Positions 17,871-25,046 of a stretch of 64,000 bases of DNA are shown here, piece by piece. The notes beneath the pieces were generated by a model. That model had not been told where the DNA came from and made no database searches. It worked only from the letters and a program-made list of their open reading frames with translations. The stretch lies in contig NZ_OZ038523.1 of assembly GCF_964036595.1 (NCBI RefSeq), positions 2,362,501 through 2,426,500 of the forward strand, in the 5' to 3' direction. The stretch comes from Tenacibaculum sp. 190524A05c. GTDB lineage: Bacteria; Bacteroidota; Bacteroidia; Flavobacteriales; Flavobacteriaceae. Both the position numbers and the translations under genes were made by a program. How positions within the stretch are numbered: position 1 is the first letter of the stretch; the number at the start of each line of letters is the position of its first letter.

Positions 17871-18575
17871 TTATAATTCTATATCAAAATCACTTAAATC
17901 TAAGTTAATATGCGGTAACATTTTAGGTAAAAATCGTTTCATTAACTCATAATATTCAGATTTTGTTTTGAACAAATAAATTAATTGCCAATAATGAAAG
18001 CCTTTGGCCTTGTAACATAAATTTAAATACTCCTCAATGTTTATTTTCATGTCATAAATTTCATTGGCATTTGTATGCACTAACCAAATATTATTTAATA
18101 TCTCATTTCCTTCTTTTTTAACACATGCTGTTAAATCCCAGCAAATATCAAGAGGAAAAAAGTCATCTGGATTTTCTTCTCTATTAGATAATGTGTAATA
18201 ATAACCTTGGTTTTTACAAAAATCGGCATTAAATATTTCCTCAGATTTTGTAATATTAATAAAACCACTTAAATACTCATTAACAACGCCCCAATCATAT
18301 CCATTATCTAAATATTTTTCTTTTAACCATTTGTCTTCTTTGAATTGATTTACTGAGGATTCTTCTTCATCAACAATATTCCAAAGAATTGAAATATGAG
18401 AAATCTGATTATACATTTCACTTAAGCTATTAGGAAATAAAGTGTTCTTGAATAACTCTTTTAATTTTAGCTTTGATTTTCGAACAGACGATTTAGGAGT
18501 AGTTATCCTGATTGGACTATCGCCTAACTCTTCAAAAATTAACTTTTCATCAAATAAATCAAAAATATTTATCAT
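17871..18575 (-). CDS. SUKH/SMI1-KNR4-like protein, candidate immunity protein
   Basis: The predicted protein has 234 residues, acidic and soluble, with no signal peptide. It begins 5 bases after the end of the 1405-residue DUF4157 protein. Its C-terminal half, with alternating hydrophobic strands (FFPLDICWDLTACV, NIWLVHTNANEIYDM) and then IEEYLNLCYKAKGFHYWQLIYL, resembles the SUKH (SMI1/KNR4) superfamily, whose bacterial members are often antitoxins for nuclease toxins. The assignment rests on pattern recognition alone and is not certain. The position directly after a nuclease-like candidate effector is the strongest support. A 111-base gap with no clear hairpin separates it from the CHAP gene. 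Confidence 0.55.
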   Translation of the reverse strand: MINIFDLFDEKLIFEELGDSPIRITTPKSSVRKSKLKLKELFKNTLFPNSLSEMYNQISHISILWNIVDEEESSVNQFKEDKWLKEKYLDNGYDWGVVNEYLSGFINITKSEEIFNADFCKNQGYYYTLSNREENPDDFFPLDICWDLTACVKKEGNEILNNIWLVHTNANEIYDMKINIEEYLNLCYKAKGFHYWQLIYLFKTKSEYYELMKRFLPKMLPHINLDLSDFDIEL

Positions 18576-18580
18576 AATTT

Positions 18581-21500
18581 CTAATATTTTATTGTTACTT
18601 CTTCAATTAAATCTCTTAGACTACTAAAAGCTGTATCAAATGCATTCTCATCAGAATAAAGCAATTTGACTGTTTTTCTAATATCGTTAGGATTTTTATA
18701 TGTTATACTTTCTCTACCTTCTACTAGTTTGGTGAAAAACTGTCCTTGTAAACCACTGATATTATTATCTCTTGCCGCTTTTTTAAGAGCTGAAGCAGAA
18801 GATTCATTAAAATTTAACTCTTGAATTTCATCCGGTGGAGATTGAGTAAATGTTTTTTCTACTATTGTTTTTGAAGAATCAGGAGCTTGTGCTTCTAAAT
18901 CATACTCTCCAACTTTCATATGCACCTGAGTAGGTATTTCCTCGAAATCTCCTTCATTTCCATAAGTTAGTGTAACATGATAGTAAATTACTTTACCTTC
19001 ATCCCAAACTGCTTCTTTTCCTTTACTCTCAACTTGTTTTTCCATATCATCAAGATTCATTTTCCTTGTACCTGGGAATAAATTCCAACGTACTCCTGGC
19101 CCATGAAGTCGATGATTTAATAAATGAGCTCTTACCCAAGCTCCGCTAGATCTTAACGCAACTGGAATATCGGTCCATCCTAAAGGATCTTGTGTTGGAG
19201 TTGATCCTCTAGTGTTTCCTGGGATTTGTGATATAGGCTCAGCTGTTAATGTTTTTGCTTTACCATCTTCTAAAGTATGATCTACATGGGAAACAGGCAT
19301 GTCAAAATCGTCAGGTAAAATTCCTACAACTACTAAATCAGCAGCAATATTAGTTAAGTTCGTTTGAATGTTGTCATATGCAGTTTTTACAGGAGTATTT
19401 CCATGCCCTTGTTGATAAGCATTATCAACTGCACTGCGATACTCTGATATATTAGATTCTAACAAACTTGTTTCAGATTTCAAACTTTGAATAGAAGTTT
19501 TCTTATCTTCAAAGTCAGGATCCAGAGCTCCATTTTCATCTATTTCTGCTTCTTTTTCTCTTATTAATGTAACTAAACTCTTTTTTTCACTATATACATT
19601 TTTCTCAACTCTTTGAATCGACCCTTCTAGCTTTAAGTTATGTCCTCCATCTACATTAACAGGAGCTGTCAATCCTATTATATTTTCTAACTCATTTTCA
19701 GCTCCTTCTTCAACTATATTTTCTCCATCTCCAGCTTCTAACTTAGAATTACCAGTTTCTGTATCTTGATTTCTATCGCCAAAACTTATAAAATAATCCC
19801 AAGTATTTTCTCCTTCTACTATTCTTGCCTCTAAAATAACATCGTGACTATTTTCAACACTGCTTAAAACATCTTCAGCCTGTCCTCTAGTTATTTTTCC
19901 TTCTTCATCTGCAGCTCTTCTAGAATTAGATTGTAATTCTTCTTTGGCAGTATCAATTAATCGTTGTTTTTCAGAAGCACTCATTAACGCAATCTCTAAT
20001 AAATGTCTTCCATTATCTTGATCGGCATGTTGTACAAAAATGGCAACATGTTCTGCTTCTTCGTTTCTAGTTTCTATTTTTCGAATTCCATACCTACGTT
20101 TTACAGTACTAATTTTATCTTCTACATCTCCAATTGTTGGTTTTGGATTTGCATTTTCCATTTGAGATAAATCATCTAAAGCACGCATATATTTCTGCTC
20201 ATCTGGAAGATTACTTAAATCTTCTTCTCTTCTTCCTGGAGGTAGTCCTTCTCCTTCTCCTGTAATCTCTGGATTTTCATTTTGATCTCCTGGAGCATTC
20301 TCTCCTTGCCATTCACCAGCTGGATTAGACTCACTATCTCCCATTGATCTTGGTGGTGGATCTGCCATTACATCTGCTGTAAACTTATCAGGATCAAACT
20401 CAACTGGTGAGAATGTTAACTCTGGTGGTTCTTCTCCTCCAACTAACCAATCTACATCTGCTCCAATTCCTAAACTATCTCCAATCGGATATTGAACTTC
20501 ACCTAACGGGTACTCTTCTCTTCCATCAGGTGCTGGTGACCACCAAGGACTATCAAGTTCATAAAATAATGCTCCTGAAAGTTGCAAGAATAATTGCGCA
20601 GCAGCCTCAAAATGTCCTTTCAATCTTGATTCTCCAACTTTTCCACCTTCTGGAGCTTGCTCTTCTTTATATTCAAAAGTTGGCGTTGCTTCAGCATAAG
20701 CTCTCAACCCAGCAGCTGCGGTAACATTAACTCCCGCTTTAACGTCATGTCCAAGTAACGTAACTCCAACTCCTGCTTCTGCTTCTAATCCAAGAACGGC
20801 AAATGCATTAATTCCTAAAGTTCCCGTAATACTGAACTCCTGAAGCACATTCGGATCTGTAGAATATGTCCCTGTGAAACCAACGTTCTTAAGTACTAAT
20901 GGTCCGAATCCTGCATTCGCAAACATTCCAATACTTGCAAATAAGAAAACTTGTCCAACTAGTGGAATACCATATCCCGCTCTAATTTCAACTTGGAAAA
21001 TATCAACTTTCTTTCCTCGTTGTTCCATTAATTCTATTTCATCAGGAACAACAATTTCACCTACAATAGTAACATGACCTTCATTATCAATTCCAATTTT
21101 AGCTGTACCTTCTAACCAAGGTGTTATTGTAGCTTGTACTTCTCCCCAACCTGCTAATACTTGATTATTTTTTGTTTTTGGAACTGCTGCCTGATCTTGA
21201 GGTGGAGCTTCGGCTTCCTGTTCCATTGACTCAACTCCCAAAGCAGCATGCATCATTTGTGTAGAACGAGCAGCATCTGTAACTAAAAGTGTAATTTCTC
21301 CTGAGAATTTATCAGAATTCATACGACCCGTTCCTTGAATAGTAACTGCTCCATCATCATATTCAACAGTTAAAGATGCGCTTACGTTAGCAATATCAGC
21401 AGCAATTGTTGCTTGTCCACTTAACTTTCCATCTGCTCCACGAGATACATTAAATTCTCCTTCTGCTAAACCAGCAATATCTACAGTAGAATTCAATTCA

Positions 21501-22798
21501 AAAGTCATTGTTGAATCCGTAATTCCAAGACTTCCGCTAGCTTCAATATATCCATCTACATTAGCTGATAAATTATTAGCCCTAAAGTTTAATCCTCCAT
21601 TTTCAAATCGATTTTCCAATCCTTCTGCAACTTCAATAGGACTTAATCCAAGGAAGCTCATTGCTTCTAAATTTTCATTAATTCCTTGTATAATTCCTAA
21701 AACATTAGGAACTACAGTTTCTCCTGTTCGAATACTTAAAAATCCAGTTGTACTTTGCTCTTCTCCAAAACTATTTAATACAAGAATTGGATGCACACCA
21801 GCCTCACGAAGCGGATTTAAAAACTCCATTCCTCGTACATCTAAATGATTATTTCTTCTGGAACTTGACAATTCAAACTTTTGTGTTTCTCCTTCAGCTG
21901 GTCGACCTAATTTTCTAATTTTTATGGTTCCTGAAAAACGTTCACCAATTTTAACTGCAACATCAAATTCTCTTGTTCTAGATTCTTGTTCTATATATGC
22001 TAACCAATCATCTGATAATTGTAATCCGTTTGTAATATCTTGTGGTTGAGTTGGTGGAACTAATGTTGTATTTTCTGCATCTCCTTCAGATTTTTGAACA
22101 GTATTTGATGGTGATGCTCCTTGTTGAACAGTATGGGTAAGTTCGTGTGCTAATAAGTGTTTTCCAGAGTCACTTTCTGGATCATACTTCCCTTCATTAA
22201 AGTAAATATCGTTTCCGTTAGTAAATGCTTGCGAACCTAATTCTTGATTCATTTGAACTGCATTATTATCGTTATGCACTCGAACGCCGCTAAAATCTGC
22301 TCCAAAGCCAGATTCCATTTCATTTTGAGTATCCTTAGGTAAAGCATTTCCTCCTCCTTTCGAACTATTCAAATCACTTTCTAAAGAAGAGTTATCATCT
22401 CCTCCTGACATTTGTACTTGTTGGATCCCATCTTCTTCCTGTTTTTGAATTTCATCATCTTCCTTCTGCTGTACATCTTCTTCTTGTTTTTGAACTGTTG
22501 ACTCAGGTTTTAATTGAACGCCTGGAGAAATTTTATCGACTAAAGGTTTTTGTTGAATTTCAGAGTCATTTGATTCTTTCTTCTGAACTTCATCCTCATT
22601 CTTCTTTTGCACAGTAGGAGCTAAAAATGAACTTGGATTATCTTTTCTTCCAGCAACAATTTGATCGGCAGCTTTATCTGCTTCAACTTCATATTTATCA
22701 CCAGGTTTCCCAACATTTAATTTTGGTTGAATAAATGAATTTACCGACGAATGATTCGTTGAATTAGGTTTTCTACTTTGTGATTTTGGTGCAAACAT
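18581..22798 (-). CDS. DUF4157 protein with nuclease-like C-terminal motif, candidate eCIS effector
   Basis: The predicted protein has 1405 residues. The N-terminus carries FIQPKL (22-27) and GKPGDKYEVEAD, shared with the 383-residue DUF4157 protein, then 'VQKKEDE'-type low-complexity repeats (about 62-130). The DUF4157 domain (about 150-230) has a putative zinc motif HELTH (218-222). About 260-800 is beta-rich and Gly/Ala-rich. About 880-1100 is charged and helical, with coiled-coil tendency. Around 1225-1248 lies HLLNHRLHGPGVRWNLFPGT, reminiscent of His-Me-finger DNA/RNA non-specific nuclease motifs seen at the end of DUF4157 proteins. DUF4157 is a known marker of eCIS-associated cargo. The next gene may be its immunity protein. 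Toxicity and target are inferred. Confidence 0.8.
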   Translation of the reverse strand: MFAPKSQSRKPNSTNHSSVNSFIQPKLNVGKPGDKYEVEADKAADQIVAGRKDNPSSFLAPTVQKKNEDEVQKKESNDSEIQQKPLVDKISPGVQLKPESTVQKQEEDVQQKEDDEIQKQEEDGIQQVQMSGGDDNSSLESDLNSSKGGGNALPKDTQNEMESGFGADFSGVRVHNDNNAVQMNQELGSQAFTNGNDIYFNEGKYDPESDSGKHLLAHELTHTVQQGASPSNTVQKSEGDAENTTLVPPTQPQDITNGLQLSDDWLAYIEQESRTREFDVAVKIGERFSGTIKIRKLGRPAEGETQKFELSSSRRNNHLDVRGMEFLNPLREAGVHPILVLNSFGEEQSTTGFLSIRTGETVVPNVLGIIQGINENLEAMSFLGLSPIEVAEGLENRFENGGLNFRANNLSANVDGYIEASGSLGITDSTMTFELNSTVDIAGLAEGEFNVSRGADGKLSGQATIAADIANVSASLTVEYDDGAVTIQGTGRMNSDKFSGEITLLVTDAARSTQMMHAALGVESMEQEAEAPPQDQAAVPKTKNNQVLAGWGEVQATITPWLEGTAKIGIDNEGHVTIVGEIVVPDEIELMEQRGKKVDIFQVEIRAGYGIPLVGQVFLFASIGMFANAGFGPLVLKNVGFTGTYSTDPNVLQEFSITGTLGINAFAVLGLEAEAGVGVTLLGHDVKAGVNVTAAAGLRAYAEATPTFEYKEEQAPEGGKVGESRLKGHFEAAAQLFLQLSGALFYELDSPWWSPAPDGREEYPLGEVQYPIGDSLGIGADVDWLVGGEEPPELTFSPVEFDPDKFTADVMADPPPRSMGDSESNPAGEWQGENAPGDQNENPEITGEGEGLPPGRREEDLSNLPDEQKYMRALDDLSQMENANPKPTIGDVEDKISTVKRRYGIRKIETRNEEAEHVAIFVQHADQDNGRHLLEIALMSASEKQRLIDTAKEELQSNSRRAADEEGKITRGQAEDVLSSVENSHDVILEARIVEGENTWDYFISFGDRNQDTETGNSKLEAGDGENIVEEGAENELENIIGLTAPVNVDGGHNLKLEGSIQRVEKNVYSEKKSLVTLIREKEAEIDENGALDPDFEDKKTSIQSLKSETSLLESNISEYRSAVDNAYQQGHGNTPVKTAYDNIQTNLTNIAADLVVVGILPDDFDMPVSHVDHTLEDGKAKTLTAEPISQIPGNTRGSTPTQDPLGWTDIPVALRSSGAWVRAHLLNHRLHGPGVRWNLFPGTRKMNLDDMEKQVESKGKEAVWDEGKVIYYHVTLTYGNEGDFEEIPTQVHMKVGEYDLEAQAPDSSKTIVEKTFTQSPPDEIQELNFNESSASALKKAARDNNISGLQGQFFTKLVEGRESITYKNPNDIRKTVKLLYSDENAFDTAFSSLRDLIEEVTIKY

Positions 22799-22801
22799 TA
22801 A

Positions 22802-23362
22802 TTACTGCTTTTGAAGATTTAATTCTGCAGTAATTCCCGCATTAAAATCTTTAATTTTTCCTTCTATTTTTTCTCCATTACTGGTAATTTTACCTGTAAA
22901 TTTCCCATTAGTACCAACGTAAGTTGTATAGGGAATACTAATACCGGACTGAGTAACCTTTCCTGATCCTGAAGCTGTGGTAATCCACTCTCCATAGACT
23001 AACGAATACTCTGTAAAACTTATAGTTCCCGAAGCTTCATGATTTATTTGATATCTCCCATTAGGATTATTAATATCTATCCATTTTCCGGTAAGATTAT
23101 ACTTTTTAACTACCTTTTTAAGCGTTTCAGGTTTAATATTGGTAATAACTTTAACCTCTTTCGTTTTCAAATCTTTAGGAATTTTGGTCTTATCTACCTT
23201 CACTTCCTTTTTTGGTTCTTCTTTTTTTTCATTTTTCGCACTGTCTTTATTACCGATAATACCAACATTGTACAGAATTGTAATAACACTACCAATTGCT
23301 GTTATTAACCCGGTAATAGCAATTATTGACGTTGAAAATTTTGTTTTTGTTGCATCTGGCAT
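22802..23362 (-). CDS. Membrane-anchored protein with Lys-rich linker, unknown function
   Basis: The predicted protein has 186 residues. There is one hydrophobic helix at about 10-35 (TSIIAITGLITAIGSVITILYNVGIIG), then a highly charged Lys/Glu linker (about 42-95). A small beta-rich domain follows (about 90-186; LTGKWIDINNPNGRYQINHEASGTISF... resembles lipocalin-like or 'tissue-response' sandwich repeats). I do not recognise a family. It lies between the two DUF4157 genes with gaps of 3 and 28 bases, so it is part of the accessory set. It could anchor or stage cargo at the inner membrane, or be a small effector. Confidence 0.7.
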   Translation of the reverse strand: MPDATKTKFSTSIIAITGLITAIGSVITILYNVGIIGNKDSAKNEKKEEPKKEVKVDKTKIPKDLKTKEVKVITNIKPETLKKVVKKYNLTGKWIDINNPNGRYQINHEASGTISFTEYSLVYGEWITTASGSGKVTQSGISIPYTTYVGTNGKFTGKITSNGEKIEGKIKDFNAGITAELNLQKQ

Positions 23363-23390
23363 ATCTCCTAAGTTTTACAGTTTTAAAAAA

Positions 23391-24542
23391 TCATCGCGTG
23401 GCTTGGACATTTATACAGCAATAAGAATTACTGTTTCCAATCACGGCGATAAAAGTTCCTCCAATAGGAGGAATCATTGTCATCATACTTTGAAAACTAG
23501 CTGCATAATGGCCAAACATTACTACGGTAGTTCCAAAAGGGGCAATTGAATTATGAGATAAACTACAACCTGCTCCAGGTAAATAATAAAACTTTACAAC
23601 TGTTCCATTTGGAGCATCAGTTGTACCCATAACTCGGAGTCTCGGAGTAATAACACCTCTTTTTGCTTTTCCGGTACAAGAATAAGTTGGATTTGCTTGT
23701 TTTTGTACTTGCTTTTGTACCATTCCTTTTTGTTGAATGGTATGCGTTAACTCATGAGCTAAAAGATGTTTTCCTTCTTTAGAATTTGGGTTGTATTTGC
23801 CTTCATTAAAATAAATATCATTACCGTGAGTGAAAGCTTGTGCGCCAATATCATCACTCATTTGTTGTGCCTCAGCATCATTATGAATATTTACTTTTGA
23901 AAAATCTGCTCCAAAACCAGACTCCATTTCTTTTTGAGTTTGACGATCTAATTTTTGACCTCCTGATCCACGTCTTAATCTATTTTCGATAGATGGTGCT
24001 CCGTTCGTTTTTCCTTTAGTTTCTTTTGCTTGAACCTCTTCCTCCTCTTTTTTTTGTGCTGCTTCTTCACCTTCACAAGCTTCACATTTAGCTTGAACTT
24101 CTTCCTCTTCCATCATTTGAACTTCCTCATCTTCTTTACTCTGAACCGCTTCTTCTTCCTCCATCATTTGAACTTCCTCATCCTCTTTACTCTGAACTGC
24201 TTCTTCCTCTTCCATCATCTGAACTTCTTCATCTTCTTTACTCTGAACCGCTTCTTCCTCTTCCATCTTTTGAACAGGTTGTTCCTCCTCTGCTCCTTCC
24301 ATTTTTTGAATTAAAGGACTTACTTCTGAAACCAACGGTTTTTGTTGAACCTCTTCTTCCATTCCTTTACTTTGGACATTAGCATCAGTACCAGAATTAT
24401 TTACAACCTGATCAGCCATTTTATCGGCCTCAACTTCATATTTATCGCCAGGTTTCCCCATTTTAAGTTTGGGTTGAATAAATGATTTGTTTTGATCTTT
24501 ATTCTGGTTTCCTTGTTTATGTTTTTTATCTCTTATAAACAT
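23391..24542 (-). CDS. DUF4157 eCIS-associated protein with tandem acidic repeats
   Basis: The predicted protein has 383 residues. FIQPKL (21-26) and GKPGDKYEVEAD precede a Glu/Gln/Lys low-complexity tract. Three exact tandem copies of a 17-residue unit (EEEEAVQSKEDEEVQMM) occupy 94-144, followed by a CxxC pair (153/156). The DUF4157 domain (about 195-270) holds HELTH (263-267), a gluzincin-like zinc motif. The final 110 residues are a separate, Cys-containing beta-type domain (NPTYSCTGKAKRGVITPRLRV...SYCCINV) of unknown role that could be the functional payload. DUF4157 proteins accompany eCIS loci, and several are loaded or self-processed. No activity can be claimed here. It is preceded by the holin-like gene with a 3-base gap. 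Confidence 0.82.
   Translation of the reverse strand: MFIRDKKHKQGNQNKDQNKSFIQPKLKMGKPGDKYEVEADKMADQVVNNSGTDANVQSKGMEEEVQQKPLVSEVSPLIQKMEGAEEEQPVQKMEEEEAVQSKEDEEVQMMEEEEAVQSKEDEEVQMMEEEEAVQSKEDEEVQMMEEEEVQAKCEACEGEEAAQKKEEEEVQAKETKGKTNGAPSIENRLRRGSGGQKLDRQTQKEMESGFGADFSKVNIHNDAEAQQMSDDIGAQAFTHGNDIYFNEGKYNPNSKEGKHLLAHELTHTIQQKGMVQKQVQKQANPTYSCTGKAKRGVITPRLRVMGTTDAPNGTVVKFYYLPGAGCSLSHNSIAPFGTTVVMFGHYAASFQSMMTMIPPIGGTFIAVIGNSNSYCCINVQATR
24111..24263 (-). repeat. Three tandem 51-bp coding repeats
   Basis: Three consecutive 51-bp units, nearly identical at DNA level, encode the 17-residue acidic unit of the 383-residue DUF4157 protein (residues 94-144). Small synonymous differences between copies show the expansion is not brand new. 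There are no spacers, so it is not a CRISPR array. Confidence 0.9.
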
Positions 24543-24545
24543 GAT

Positions 24546-25004
24546 TTAGGCTGTTTTAGTTGATTTTGCTTCTGCTCTTTTCGATTTTGTAATGTCTTGA
24601 ATCAGCCCTACAATTTGATGCCAACCATCTGTTCCACCTGCTATTACAACTGCAGTTAATACTGTATCTATAAATTTGAATACTATAGCTTGAATTGAGA
24701 AGGTTTCGGAAGGAACTTCCATGAATCTTTCTAAAATTCGAAATCCAGCAATTGCCAAAACAATACCAATGCTAAAGGAAGCCATTGTTGTTTTTTTAAT
24801 ATTTACTTCCTTGGTATCTGACTTCGATACAATGAAAATTTCGTTGAATCGTTCCGTTAATGCTAAAATAATTGGGAACGACATGAAAAGAGTACTCAGC
24901 TCAATGTCTTTAATAGGTTTTAAATTGATTAACTCTAGATCGATTTTAAAAAGTATTATTGCCGTAATTGCAATCGGTATTAAGTATGCTAGTTTAGTTT
25001 TCAT
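24546..25004 (-). CDS. Small multi-spanning membrane protein of the eCIS operon, holin-like
   Basis: The predicted protein has 152 residues. Hydrophobic segments lie near residues 5-22, 38-52, 75-92 and 105-125, and there is a basic, Ala/Lys-rich C-terminal tail (KSKRAEAKSTKTA). The end of the last segment, VIAGGTDGWHQIVGLIQDI, recalls the 'GG.D.iH...' motif near the C-terminus of some phage holin-like proteins. Length, topology and charged tail fit a holin, but no family can be assigned with confidence. It lies between the tape measure and DUF4157 genes (gaps 42 and 3). It may help release particles by lysis or serve as a membrane dock. Confidence 0.65.
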   Translation of the reverse strand: MKTKLAYLIPIAITAIILFKIDLELINLKPIKDIELSTLFMSFPIILALTERFNEIFIVSKSDTKEVNIKKTTMASFSIGIVLAIAGFRILERFMEVPSETFSIQAIVFKFIDTVLTAVVIAGGTDGWHQIVGLIQDITKSKRAEAKSTKTA

Positions 25005-25046
25005 GAGTAAAAGGTTGATTATTATTGATTACTCCAATCATTCTAA

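Noticed and set aside
24111..24263. CRISPR-like tandem repeat
   Set aside because: The 51-bp units are contiguous and coding, with no spacers and no cas genes.
24030..24314. Phe/Leu-rich reading frame on the plus strand across the acidic repeats
   Set aside because: It is the complement of the Glu-rich repeat of the DUF4157 gene. The composition explains it.
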